This document shows, piece after piece, positions 8,509 to 16,846 of a stretch of DNA of 64,000 nucleotides. Position numbers and translations under genes: made by a program. The stretch covers positions 177,322 to 241,321 of the forward strand of contig NZ_JAGSCS010000001.1 of assembly GCF_018128025.1 (NCBI RefSeq). Direction: 5' to 3'. The notes under the pieces were generated by a model. That model saw only the letters and a program-made list of their open reading frames with translations, was not told where the DNA came from and searched no databases. This stretch comes from Proteiniclasticum sediminis. GTDB taxonomy: Bacteria > Bacillota > Clostridia > Clostridiales > Clostridiaceae. Every line of letters begins with the position of its first letter. Position 1 is the stretch's first letter.

Positions 8509-9534
8509 ATGACCTTGAAAGAAGCCGCAAAAAACGCAAAGGAACTCATGATGCCCCAATGCCGCATGTGTCCGGAATGCAATGGAATCGCCTGTCGGGG
8601 AGAAGTCCCAGGTATGGGCGGAAAAGGCACCGGAGCAAGCTTCATGAACAACTACAAGGCTTTAGCCGCATTCACCCTGAACATGCGGACCCTGCATGAT
8701 GTCCATGAGCCGGACTTGTCCTTTGACCTCTTTGGCCAGACCCTGGCCATGCCGGTGATGCCGGCGCCCGTCACGGGGGTCAAGATCAACATGGGCAATA
8801 AGGTATCTGAAGAGGACTACATCCGTGCCGTGGTCCAAGGCTCCCGGGCCGTGGGGATCGTCCCCATGGTGGGCGACTCCGCCTTCAAGTCCTTCCTGGA
8901 GGACAACTTGAAGGTGCTGAAAGAAGAGCAGTTGGCGGGCATTCCCTTCATCAAGCCCTGGAACAATGAGGAGCTCCTCTCCCGCATTGGCCTGGCCATG
9001 ACGAGCAATCCCTTTGCCATCGGCGTGGACATTGATTCCGCTGGACTGGACACGCTGAAAATGCACGGACAGCGGGTGGATCCCAAGTCTCTGGCCGATC
9101 TTCAGCTCATCAAGAAGTCCCTCACGGTTCCCTTCATCGTCAAGGGCATCATGACGCCCGATGAGGCGCTCCTGGCTCTGGAAGCCGGTGCCGATGCCCT
9201 GGTGGTCTCCAACCATGGCGGACGGGTTCTTGACAGCGTTCCCGGTACAGCCACCGTCCTTCCCGCCATTGTGGAGGCAGTGGCGGGTCGAGCAAAGGTC
9301 TTCGTGGACGGCGGTGTCCGCAGCGGCGTCGATGTCTTCAAGATGCTGGCCCTGGGCGCTGATGCCGTGCTCATTGGCCGTCCCTTCGCCCAGTACGCCA
9401 TCGGCGGGGGAGAAGAGGCGGTGACGCTCTACGGCAAGAAGATCTATACCGAGCTGAAGGGCGCCATGCTCATGACCGGCTGCAAAAACCTCGCCGAGGT
9501 CCGCGCCAAGGGCAAAACCGTCCTCAACGGCTAA
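8509..9534 (+). CDS. FMN-dependent alpha-hydroxy-acid dehydrogenase-like protein with N-terminal Cys motif
   Basis: A 341-residue TIM-barrel flavoprotein of the FMN-dependent alpha-hydroxy-acid dehydrogenase (lactate oxidase/glycolate oxidase) superfamily. Family marks are SNHGGRVLDSVPGT (substrate-binding His/Arg region), FVDGGVRSGVDVFK and ALGADAVLIGRPF (FMN phosphate binding), plus FIVKGIMTPDEALLA. The N-terminus is unusual: Cys18, Cys21, Cys24 and Cys29 form C-x2-C-x2-C-x4-C, like a cluster or zinc site, followed by a Gly-rich turn. The substrate is unknown. GGAGG at 8496-8500 selects ATG 8509. The start lies one base after the DUF523 stop and the gene ends the operon at a strong terminator. 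Confidence 0.8.
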   Translation: MTLKEAAKNAKELMMPQCRMCPECNGIACRGEVPGMGGKGTGASFMNNYKALAAFTLNMRTLHDVHEPDLSFDLFGQTLAMPVMPAPVTGVKINMGNKVSEEDYIRAVVQGSRAVGIVPMVGDSAFKSFLEDNLKVLKEEQLAGIPFIKPWNNEELLSRIGLAMTSNPFAIGVDIDSAGLDTLKMHGQRVDPKSLADLQLIKKSLTVPFIVKGIMTPDEALLALEAGADALVVSNHGGRVLDSVPGTATVLPAIVEAVAGRAKVFVDGGVRSGVDVFKMLALGADAVLIGRPFAQYAIGGGEEAVTLYGKKIYTELKGAMLMTGCKNLAEVRAKGKTVLNG

Positions 9535-9569
9535 GGATTGATTCGCGAAGGAATATCTCGTATACTGAA

Positions 9570-9601
9570 AGAAGATGAAACCCGTGTTTCATCTTCTTTT
9601 T
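9570..9601 (+). terminator. Rho-independent terminator of the U32-mutS2-FMN enzyme operon
   Basis: A 12-bp perfect stem (9570-9581 with 9586-9597), CCGT loop and T-tract running to 9601. Confidence 0.92.
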
Positions 9602-9641
9602 CCAGGATTCTGCAAACGTTGTCAAAGAGGAGGGAATGCAT

Positions 9642-10547
9642 TTGATTACCAGTTTGAAAGAAATCCTCAGCCTGGCCAAGGGCGAGAAAAAAATCATCGC
9701 GGTGGCCGCCGCCGAGGACAAGGATGTCCTTGTCTCCCTGACCGAAGCTGAGCGCCACGGGCTGGCTTCTTTTCTGCTCTTCGGCCGGGAGATTCGGATC
9801 CGGGAGATTCTGGAGGAAAACAATCTTCGCCTGCGCAGCATGGAGATCTTCGACTGTCCCTCCCCGGAGGACGCCTGCCGGGAAGCGGCCAGGGCGGTTT
9901 CCGAAGACCGTGCCCAGATCCTCATGAAGGGGATGGCCGACACCTCCATGATCCTGAAAGCCGTGCTCCAGCCGGAACTCCACTTAAAAAAGGGAGAACT
10001 GCTCTCCCATGTCATGCTCTATGAAATGGATGCCTATCCCAAACTGATCCTCCTGACGGACGGAGGCATGGTGGTGAACCCCAGTTTGGCCGACAAGATT
10101 GATCTCATTGCCAACACCGCGGTGCTGGGGGAGCTTCTGGGGATCAAACCCCTGAAGGTGGCTGTCCTTTCCGCCGTGGAAAAAGTGAATACACACTTCA
10201 AGAGCAGCCTGGATGCCCATGAGCTGGCCCTCCACTATGCCGGGGATCCCCGATTTCTCGTGGAAGGGCCCCTGTCCTTCGACATCGCCGTGTCCAAAGC
10301 CTCCGCCCAGCACAAAGGGGTGGGGGGAGAAGTCCCTGGCGATGCCGATGTACTCCTGGTTCCCTCCCTGGAAGCCGGGAACTTTTTGGGCAAGTCCTTC
10401 ACCTACATGGCCGGTGCCCAGAGCGCCGGGATCATTCTTGGCGCCCGTTGTCCCATTGTCCTCACGTCCCGGTCCGACAGCAGCGAAGCAAAACTCAGCA
10501 GCATCGCCCTGGCTGTCCTCTTGAGCCGGATGACGCCCCCCATGTAG
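9642..10547 (+). CDS. Phosphate butyryl/acetyltransferase family protein
   Basis: Members of this PTA/PTB family exchange CoA for phosphate on short acyl groups, giving acyl-phosphate for ATP synthesis by a kinase. The roughly 300-residue single-domain length fits phosphotransbutyrylase rather than multidomain Pta. Visible family segments are LMKGMADTSMILKAVL, LTDGGMVVNPSLADKIDLIANTA, VAVLSAVEKVN and the C-terminal GILGARCPIVLTSRSDSSEAKLSSIA-type region. No butyrate or acetate kinase gene lies beside it, so the true acyl group is uncertain. TTG 9642 is preferred: the AGAGGAGGG site (9626-9634) is 7 bases from it but only 1 base from ATG 9636. Confidence 0.82.
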   Translation: MITSLKEILSLAKGEKKIIAVAAAEDKDVLVSLTEAERHGLASFLLFGREIRIREILEENNLRLRSMEIFDCPSPEDACREAARAVSEDRAQILMKGMADTSMILKAVLQPELHLKKGELLSHVMLYEMDAYPKLILLTDGGMVVNPSLADKIDLIANTAVLGELLGIKPLKVAVLSAVEKVNTHFKSSLDAHELALHYAGDPRFLVEGPLSFDIAVSKASAQHKGVGGEVPGDADVLLVPSLEAGNFLGKSFTYMAGAQSAGIILGARCPIVLTSRSDSSEAKLSSIALAVLLSRMTPPM

Positions 10548-10579
10548 ACTTTGGGGGAAAAAAATAGGAGATGATGCTC

Positions 10580-11095
10580 ATGAAAAAAATTCTGTTTGCA
10601 CTCCTTCTTTCCGTCTTCGTCTTGGCAGGCTGCAGCCCCAAGGCCCCGGGAACCAGCCTCTCCCAAACAAAAGAGGACCTGAAGATCACCCTTTATCTGG
10701 ACAAACGAACCTACACCAGCACGGAGGTCATCACCCCCTATGCTGAGGTGGAGTATGTGGGGAAGGAAGACAAAATCACCCTCATCACCGGCTCGCCCTC
10801 GGTGTACTTCAGCGTCACCGGCGGAAAATACCATAAAGGGGAGTATGCCATTGAAGACATGGCCATCATGCTGGAACTGAAGAAGAACACCCCGGTGCGC
10901 TTTGATTTTTCCAAAAGCGGAGGCTTTGAGACGAACAGCCCCGATGCTCCCTTCTGGGAAGCCTACTATGCCCAGAAGGAGCTGATGCTGGAACCGGGAA
11001 CTTATGATCTGGAAGCAGGACTCATTTACCGGCTCCAGGGGGAACCCCAGGACACGACCCTGAAGGTCAAGATGTCCATCACCGTGACCAAATAG
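10580..11095 (+). CDS. Putative lipoprotein of unknown function
   Basis: The 171-residue protein starts with a lipoprotein signal peptide (MKKILFALLLSVFVLAGCS) in which LAGC is the lipobox, so Cys18 or so would be lipidated and the protein held outside the membrane. The mature part is beta-rich and resembles an immunoglobulin-like or secreted inhibitor fold (ITLYLDKRTYTSTEVITPYAEVEY), but I do not recognise a named family. AGGAG (10566-10570) selects ATG 10580 over ATG 10571 and 10574. It lies 32 bases after the acyltransferase gene and may be cotranscribed with it. Confidence 0.75.
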   Translation: MKKILFALLLSVFVLAGCSPKAPGTSLSQTKEDLKITLYLDKRTYTSTEVITPYAEVEYVGKEDKITLITGSPSVYFSVTGGKYHKGEYAIEDMAIMLELKKNTPVRFDFSKSGGFETNSPDAPFWEAYYAQKELMLEPGTYDLEAGLIYRLQGEPQDTTLKVKMSITVTK

Positions 11096-11106
11096 CCATT
11101 TATGCA

Positions 11107-11135
11107 AAAACCGGACCTGTTGAGGGTCCGGTTTT
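11107..11135. terminator. Bidirectional terminator between the lipoprotein and idi
   Basis: An 11-bp stem (11107-11117 with 11125-11135) flanked by A-run and T-run serves two convergent genes. Confidence 0.88.
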
Positions 11136-11141
11136 CGATGC

Positions 11142-11678
11142 TCAGGGCTTTTCTTTTCGTCCCTTCCAGTAGGCGGTCATGCGAGGATCTCCCATGACCA
11201 GATGAAACCAGGGGGTGAACTTTTCCGGTTCGTCGGCCATTTCCGCTGCTAAGGCTTCCTGGCTGATCCAGCGGTAGGCTTCCACCTCCTGGGGCTCAAT
11301 GGCCGGTTCGCCGTCAAAAGAGCCGGCAAACACATGGTCAAACTCATTCTCGATGACCCCGTTGGAAAACTCTGCCCGGTAGGAAAGCGAAAAGAGGGGT
11401 TCCATGGGGGCGTCAAAGCCCATTTCCTCCGGAAGCCTTCGATGGATGGCCTCGAAAAGACTTTCTCCCTGGCGGGGATGGCTGCAGCAGGTGTTGCTCC
11501 AGAGCCCCGGGGTGTGATACTTGTGCTTCGCCCGCTGCTGAAGGAGAAGCTCGTGCTGCCCATTGAAGATGAGCAGGGAAAAGGCCCGGTGCTTTTCGCC
11601 CAGCCGGTGGGCTTCTTCCTTGCCCATGAAGCCCCGGGGCTCATCGTTCTCATCCACCAGGATCAGGATATCTTCCAT
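11142..11678 (-). CDS. idi: Isopentenyl-diphosphate delta-isomerase, type 1 (Nudix)
   Basis: Type 1 IDI interconverts isopentenyl and dimethylallyl diphosphate. The 178-residue length is close to the E. coli enzyme. The catalytic cysteine segment SNTCCSHPRQGE (Cys65), the metal and substrate residues of HRAFSLLIFN, the Nudix-like RRLPEEMGF and the catalytic-glutamate segment ENEFDHVFAG are all present, as is the C-terminal FTPWFHLV. The start at 11678 has GGAGG seven bases upstream (complement of 11686-11690). The gene is alone on this strand, with its own promoter at 11709-11737. A generic Nudix hydrolase is the alternative, but the IDI-specific motifs argue against it. Confidence 0.88.
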   Translation of the reverse strand: MEDILILVDENDEPRGFMGKEEAHRLGEKHRAFSLLIFNGQHELLLQQRAKHKYHTPGLWSNTCCSHPRQGESLFEAIHRRLPEEMGFDAPMEPLFSLSYRAEFSNGVIENEFDHVFAGSFDGEPAIEPQEVEAYRWISQEALAAEMADEPEKFTPWFHLVMGDPRMTAYWKGRKEKP

Positions 11679-11708
11679 ATCATTTCCTCCAATTTCATGA
11701 TTTTGTCC

Positions 11709-11737
11709 ATTATACCCTGAGAAAGAAAGGGGGGCAA
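11709..11737 (-). promoter_or_regulatory. Promoter of idi
   Basis: On the minus strand TTGCCC (11732-11737) and TATAAT (11709-11714) are separated by 17 bases, about 30 bases before the idi start. Confidence 0.65.
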
Positions 11738-11872
11738 TGGGAAAAGCTCCTGGGAAAATTTGGGGGAGATTAAGAATGTTTTAAAAGGTTTGGGGTATAG
11801 TGGTAAGAAAAAATCTAGGATTTCCGCCAACTCTAGCGGCGGAAGAGGCTCGGACAGAAGTTGAGGTGTGCA

Positions 11873-12652
11873 GTGAAAGAATATCAGAAGGATTTCATCA
11901 TCGATTATAAGGACGTGGACCGGTATCTCTATTTGCGCCTGGATGCTGTGGTACAGATGCTGAACACGCTCTCCATGTATCATACGGTGAACCTGGGCAT
12001 GGAGCCGGATTACATGGAAAAGCGCGGGCTGGTCTGGGTGTTATACCAATGGCGCCTGAATCTTGCGGAAGGCCGCTACTATGCCCAAAAGCTGACCTTT
12101 CGAACCTTTGCCGTCTTCCAGAAGGAAATCTATTCCCACCGCTATTTCCATGCGGTGGATGAGGCGGGGAATGTGGTGGGCACGGCCCTGTCCATCTGGA
12201 TCGTCATCGACCAGGAAAAGCGGAAAATGGTGAAAATCCCGCCGGATATCCAGGCCGCCTTCTCCGACCGACTCCATCCGGCTTTGAGCCCGGAGCAGCA
12301 GACCCTGGTGGATCAGCTGGACACATCTTCCCTTCGCCGGCGAAAAGATGCAGAGTTTCAGGAGGAAAAGAAAGTGGAGCTCCGATTTACGGACATCGAC
12401 TCCAATGGGCATGTGAACAACACCGTCTATGTGGGCTGGGCCGTGGAAGCCTTGAAGTTTCAGGGGGATGAGACATTCCTCGAGACCCATGTGCCCCAAG
12501 GGCTCTCCATCATCTACAAGAAGGAAAAGCTTCCCGGCGGGGCCGTGGTTATCCGTACGGCGCGCCAAGGGCAGGAAAGCTACCATGAGATCCTCGATGA
12601 GGAAGGATGTCTTCTGTCCATCCTGGAGCTTTCCTGGAAGACACGCCCATGA
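11873..12652 (+). CDS. Acyl-ACP thioesterase
   Basis: This 259-residue double hot-dog protein belongs to the FatA/FatB-like acyl-ACP thioesterase family, which releases free fatty acids from acyl carrier protein. The N-terminal hot dog contains YQKDFIIDYKDVDRYLYLRL and the conserved LVWVLYQWRL. The C-terminal hot dog contains ELRFTDIDSNGHVNNTVYVGWAVEAL, with the Asn-x-His residues used by the plant enzymes. GTG 11873 is chosen because GAGG (11863-11866) precedes it; TTG 11861 overlaps that site. The leader has a small stem (TCCGCC/GGCGGA near 11822-11842). The stop overlaps the next gene as ATGA. Confidence 0.87.
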   Translation: MKEYQKDFIIDYKDVDRYLYLRLDAVVQMLNTLSMYHTVNLGMEPDYMEKRGLVWVLYQWRLNLAEGRYYAQKLTFRTFAVFQKEIYSHRYFHAVDEAGNVVGTALSIWIVIDQEKRKMVKIPPDIQAAFSDRLHPALSPEQQTLVDQLDTSSLRRRKDAEFQEEKKVELRFTDIDSNGHVNNTVYVGWAVEALKFQGDETFLETHVPQGLSIIYKKEKLPGGAVVIRTARQGQESYHEILDEEGCLLSILELSWKTRP

Positions 12653-13263
12653 AAAAACGAGAGATAAAGCCTGTTCTGCGATGGATCCTCTATGTTCTTC
12701 TTCTCCTCTTTCTGGGGACCTTTCTGCTCATCGAAGGGCTGATCTTCCACTATGCCCGAAAAACCGAAGATCCCGGAGCGGACCTTCTCTTGGTCCTGGG
12801 AGCAAGACTTTACGGGGATATCCCTTCGCCGGCCCTAAAGGAACGGCTGGATAAGGCCGCGGAGTGCTACTTCCGGAATCCCCAAACCCTTCTTGTAGTT
12901 TCCGGTGGCAAGGGAGAGGGGGAAACCCTGTCGGAGGCGGAAGGAATGAAACGCTATCTGGTGTCCCTGGGAATCCCGGAGGAGCGCATTCTTCGGGAAG
13001 AGACGTCCACCAACACCTTTGAAAACATCCGCTTTTCCCGGGAGCTCCTGGAAAAAACCCATCCGGAACTTAACCTGAAGGCACTGAACGTCGGCATCGT
13101 CACCAACGGCTTCCATGTGTTTCGGGGCGTCCTCCTGGCAAAAGACGCTGGGCTCAACCCCGTGGGCATCGCCGCCAAGACCCCGCCCACCACCAGGGTC
13201 AAGGGATATCTTCGGGAATACTTTGGGGTGCTGAAGTACCTCGTGGTCGATCGTCACCGTTAA
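12649..13263 (+). CDS. YdcF/SanA-family membrane protein (DUF218)
   Basis: The 204-residue protein has one N-terminal membrane helix (about residues 10-32) and then a DUF218 domain, as in SanA and YdcF, which are linked to envelope integrity in enterobacteria. Family features are LLLVLGARLYGDIPSPALKERLDKA, LLVVSGGKGEGETLSEAEGM, and a conserved acidic/Asn segment EETSTNTFENI. ATG 12649 overlaps the thioesterase TGA (ATGA), so translation is probably coupled. The reaction is unknown. A terminator follows at 13308-13339. Confidence 0.83.
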   Translation: MKKREIKPVLRWILYVLLLLFLGTFLLIEGLIFHYARKTEDPGADLLLVLGARLYGDIPSPALKERLDKAAECYFRNPQTLLVVSGGKGEGETLSEAEGMKRYLVSLGIPEERILREETSTNTFENIRFSRELLEKTHPELNLKALNVGIVTNGFHVFRGVLLAKDAGLNPVGIAAKTPPTTRVKGYLREYFGVLKYLVVDRHR

Positions 13264-13307
13264 CGAATGAAAATGACTCCTGGGCGAAAAAAATGGTGTG
13301 TGCATAA

Positions 13308-13339
13308 AAAACCGATGTCCATGGGGGACATCGGTTTTT
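13308..13339. terminator. Bidirectional terminator
   Basis: A 13-bp stem (13308-13320 with 13326-13338) with A and T runs on its flanks lies between the convergent YdcF-like and decarboxylase genes. Confidence 0.88.
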
Positions 13340-13350
13340 GAATGCATATT

Positions 13351-14826
13351 CTAGCGGGTAACCACCTTGATGTTTTCCACCCGGGGGTCTTCCGTGCCCT
13401 GCACGTAGAGCCCGGTTTTCTTGAGGTCGCTGACATACTTTACAATCTCTTCCGTGATAACCTCACCGGGGCAGAGGACGGGAATGCCGGGGGGGTAAGC
13501 CATGAGGAACTCGCCGGACACTTCGCCGACGCTGTCTTCCAGCGGCATGGACACCTTTTCCGCATTGAAGGCTTCCCGGGGGATCAGCACCTGCTTGGGG
13601 ATGGAGGGGATATCCAGGAAATCAGGCTTCACCTGATTCTTGTTCCGGTATTCCTCGCTAATCTCCTTCAGGGCGGTGATGAGCTTGTCGATATTCTCCC
13701 GGGTATCGCCGAAGCTACCCACGGCCAGGGTATTGTAGAGATCGGAAAGCTCCATCTGGATATGGTACTTGTTCGCCAGGATCATATCCAGGTCGAAGCC
13801 CGTGATGCCCAGATCGCGACAGGTGATGCAAACCTTGGTGGGATCCAGGGCAAAGACGCCGGGGTTGCCGAGGATCTCGTCGCCGAAACAGTAGAACCCT
13901 TCGATCTTGTTGATCTCTTTTCGCAGATACTGGGCGTTCTCGATGGCCTTATCCAGGAGTTCTGCACCCTCCAGGGCAATCTGTCGCCGGGAGGTATCCA
14001 GAGAGGCGAGAAGAATATAGGAAGGGGAGGTGGTCTGGAGAAGATTCATGATCTGCTGCACGCGGGCGGCGCTGACATATTTGGTGCGCACATGGAGGAT
14101 GGATCCCTGGGTCATGGCGCCGATGATCTTATGGGTGCTCTGGGCACAAAGATCTGCCCCCGCTTCCATGGCGGACATGGGCAGCTTGTCGGAGAACGCC
14201 AGGTGAGGGCCATGGGCCTCATCCACAATGAGGGGAATATCATATTCATGGACAATTTCCGCAATGCGGGAAAGCTCGGTGGCAACCCCATAATAGGTGG
14301 GATTGATGATGAGAACGGCCTTGGCATGGGGATTTTCCTTCAAGGTTTTCTCCACCGTTTCCGGGGTCACGCCCTGGGCGATGCCCAGTTTTTTGTCCAG
14401 CTCCGGCTGCATATAGACAGGAATGGCCCCACTGAGGATGATCCCCGCCGTGATGGACTTATGGACATTTCGGGGGACGATGATCGTATCGCCCTGGGAA
14501 ACCACGGACATGATCATGGCCTGGATGGCTCCGGAAGTTCCGTGAATGGAAAAAAAGGAGGCATCGGCGCCATAGGCATCGGCAGCCAGCTCCTGGGCTT
14601 TCTTGATGGGGCCCGTGGGATGGTGAAGGGAATCCACCAGCTGAAACACGGTCACATCAATTTTAAAGGGATTCTCCCCAATGAATTTCTTAAAGCTCTT
14701 TTCTATTCCTTCCCCTTTCTTGTGACCCGGCACATGAAAAGGGACGGTCTCCCGATCGACATACTCCATCAGGGCGTCAAAAAGAGGCGTTTCGTTTTGG
14801 TTCAGTTTATACAACTTAACAGCCAC
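13351..14826 (-). CDS. Orn/Lys/Arg decarboxylase (fold I PLP enzyme)
   Basis: A 491-residue decarboxylase like Bacillus SpeA, which makes agmatine or cadaverine for polyamine synthesis. It has the entry motif FHVPGHKKGEG, the SIHGTSGAIQA cofactor loop, PTYYGVATEL, the VDEAHGPHLAF segment whose Asp contacts the PLP ring, and the Schiff-base lysine Lys233 in STHKIIGAMTQ. The C-terminal domain ends in the AYPPGIPVLCPGE motif. Sequence alone does not settle which amino acid is used. The start is GTG 14826 (no in-frame upstream start before a stop); TTG 14814 with GGTGG spacing is an alternative. It has its own promoter and is monocistronic. Confidence 0.9.
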   Translation of the reverse strand: MAVKLYKLNQNETPLFDALMEYVDRETVPFHVPGHKKGEGIEKSFKKFIGENPFKIDVTVFQLVDSLHHPTGPIKKAQELAADAYGADASFFSIHGTSGAIQAMIMSVVSQGDTIIVPRNVHKSITAGIILSGAIPVYMQPELDKKLGIAQGVTPETVEKTLKENPHAKAVLIINPTYYGVATELSRIAEIVHEYDIPLIVDEAHGPHLAFSDKLPMSAMEAGADLCAQSTHKIIGAMTQGSILHVRTKYVSAARVQQIMNLLQTTSPSYILLASLDTSRRQIALEGAELLDKAIENAQYLRKEINKIEGFYCFGDEILGNPGVFALDPTKVCITCRDLGITGFDLDMILANKYHIQMELSDLYNTLAVGSFGDTRENIDKLITALKEISEEYRNKNQVKPDFLDIPSIPKQVLIPREAFNAEKVSMPLEDSVGEVSGEFLMAYPPGIPVLCPGEVITEEIVKYVSDLKKTGLYVQGTEDPRVENIKVVTR

Positions 14827-14888
14827 CTTCTTTCAGTATTCTCATCATTTCTCACGTCAAGCTGAATTTTCTTCAAAATAACTATTCT

Positions 14889-14916
14889 ATAATAGCATAA
14901 TTTCCCCGCTTTGCAA
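14889..14916 (-). promoter_or_regulatory. Promoter of the decarboxylase gene
   Basis: On the minus strand TTGCAA (14911-14916), a 16-base spacer ending in TGC, and TATTAT (14889-14894) form an extended -10 promoter about 65 bases before the start. Confidence 0.6.
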
Positions 14917-15057
14917 TGCAAAATCCCTGCAGGGCACCTTATCTTCATTTTACGCGATCTGTTCAGGTTTTTCATCCCTTTTCCCGAGGTTTTCTCCATT
15001 TGCGTCGGAGTGGGAGGACTTCGGGGAGAAAATACTGAATTCAGTCCAAGATTATTA

Positions 15058-15063
15058 TATAAT
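15058..15063 (+). promoter_or_regulatory. Possible -10 element for phosphoglucomutase
   Basis: A perfect TATAAT lies 37 bases before the start. The -35 position (CTGAAT at 15035-15040) is poor. Confidence 0.35.
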
Positions 15064-15099
15064 GGATTCATAGCAACTTCATACTAAGGAGGAAAAATC

Positions 15100-16830
15100 A
15101 TGTCTTATGGGGAAAAATACCAACAATGGCTGACCAGTGAATATGTCTCGGAGGAGTTCAAAACCGAGCTTCGGGGGATCACCGATGAAAAGGAAATTGA
15201 GGACCGGTTCTATCGGGAACTGGAGTTTGGCACGGCGGGTCTTCGCGGTGTTCTGGGCGCCGGAACGAACCGCATGAATATCCACACCGTGGGCAAAGCC
15301 ACCGAGGGCCTGGCCCGGTATCTCGTGGAGACCACCGAGAATCCCAGCTGCGCCATTGCCTATGATTCACGGATCAAATCCGATGAGTTCGCCAAAATTT
15401 CGGCGCTGATTCTGGCCGCCCATGGCGTGAAGGTCTACCTCTACGAAGAACTGGCTCCGGTGCCGCTTCTGTCCTTTGCCGTCCGGCATTATGAGACCAG
15501 TGCCGGCGTGGTGATCACCGCATCCCACAATCCCAAGGAATACAATGGCTATAAGGTCTACGGCGCCTACGGCGGACAGGTCACCGATGAGGAAGCGGAC
15601 AGAATCCTGGCCAAGATCGGCGAAGTGCAGGACTTTTCCCATGTCCGGACCATCACCGAGGAGGAAGCCCTGGCCCAGGGTCTTCTGGAGTACATCGGGG
15701 AGGACGTCACCCGGACCTATATTGAAGCCATCAAGTCCCTCACGGTGAAAAAAGCTTTAGTGGCCGACCATGCGAAGGAACTCAAAATCATCTATACGCC
15801 GCTCCACGGCACGGGAAACAAGCCTGTGCGCCGGGTGCTGGCTGAGCTGGGCTACACCCAGGTTCATGTGGTGCCGGAGCAGGAGCTCCCGGACGGCACT
15901 TTCCCCACGGCACCGTATCCCAATCCGGAAAATCCCCAGGTCTTTACCCTGGCTCTGGAAATGGCCAAGACCATCCAGCCGGATATCATTTTCGGCACGG
16001 ATCCCGATGCAGACCGAGTGGGCGTCATTGTCAAGGACAGCGCCGGCAACGACCAGGTCCTCTCCGGAAATCAGATCGGCATGCTCATCACCTACTATCT
16101 CCTCACGGCCATGAAGGAAGAGGGGAAAATTCCGGCTAATGGCGCGGTGATCAAAACCATCGTTTCCACGGAGAGCGTGCGCAGCATCGCCCAGGACTTT
16201 GGCGTGGATCTTCTCGATGTCCTCACCGGATTTAAGTATATCGGAGAAAAAATCGAAGAGTTCAAGGCCACAGGGGAGAAGACCTTCATCTTCGGCTTTG
16301 AGGAGTCCTTCGGCTTCCTGGCCGGTACCTTCGTCCGGGACAAGGATGCCGTCGTGGCTTCCATGATCCTCTGCGAAATCGCCACCTACTACAAGACCAA
16401 GGGCATGACCCTTTATGATGCGCTGCTGGAAATTTACACCAAGTATGGTTTCTTCCGCGAGGATATCCAGTCCTTCACCCGAACGGGGAAAGACGGCCAG
16501 GAGCAGATCGGCCAGTGCATCGAGTACTTCCGTCAGAATAACCTTAGCGAGGTGGGTGGGGTCAAAACCCTGTTCAAGGAAGACTATAAGCGAAGAGAGC
16601 GTCTGGATCTCCAAGAGGGGCAGATTACCCCCATTACGCTGCCCTCCTCCAACGTCATCAAGTATACCCTGGCGGACGGTTCCTGGTTTGTGGTACGTCC
16701 CTCGGGAACCGAACCCAAGATGAAAGCCTATGTGGCCGTTCGGGGAGCCTCGCTGAAAGATTCCGAGGAAAAGCTGGCCGCGTTCAAGAAAACCATCATC
16801 GACATTGTGAACCAGGGCTTTAATGCCTAA
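15100..16830 (+). CDS. pgcA: Phosphoglucomutase/phosphomannomutase
   Basis: This 576-residue alpha-D-phosphohexomutase interconverts hexose-1- and hexose-6-phosphates for cell-wall polymer and glycan precursors. The four family motifs are present in order: the phosphoserine loop TASHNPKEYNGYK (Ser142), the metal loop GTDPDADRVG, the sugar loop GFEESFGFLAG and the phosphate loop RPSGTEPK. The length matches Firmicutes PgcA rather than the shorter GlmM. A full AAGGAGG site precedes ATG 15100. The downstream TPR gene follows after 16 bases. Confidence 0.93.
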   Translation: MSYGEKYQQWLTSEYVSEEFKTELRGITDEKEIEDRFYRELEFGTAGLRGVLGAGTNRMNIHTVGKATEGLARYLVETTENPSCAIAYDSRIKSDEFAKISALILAAHGVKVYLYEELAPVPLLSFAVRHYETSAGVVITASHNPKEYNGYKVYGAYGGQVTDEEADRILAKIGEVQDFSHVRTITEEEALAQGLLEYIGEDVTRTYIEAIKSLTVKKALVADHAKELKIIYTPLHGTGNKPVRRVLAELGYTQVHVVPEQELPDGTFPTAPYPNPENPQVFTLALEMAKTIQPDIIFGTDPDADRVGVIVKDSAGNDQVLSGNQIGMLITYYLLTAMKEEGKIPANGAVIKTIVSTESVRSIAQDFGVDLLDVLTGFKYIGEKIEEFKATGEKTFIFGFEESFGFLAGTFVRDKDAVVASMILCEIATYYKTKGMTLYDALLEIYTKYGFFREDIQSFTRTGKDGQEQIGQCIEYFRQNNLSEVGGVKTLFKEDYKRRERLDLQEGQITPITLPSSNVIKYTLADGSWFVVRPSGTEPKMKAYVAVRGASLKDSEEKLAAFKKTIIDIVNQGFNA

Positions 16831-16846
16831 GGAAGGATGAAAATCA

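Noticed and set aside
13342-14865. 507-codon open frame on the plus strand, opposite the decarboxylase gene
   Set aside because: It mirrors a gene with clear PLP motifs, has no recognisable domain and no ribosome site; the long frame is a by-product of G+C-rich codon bias.
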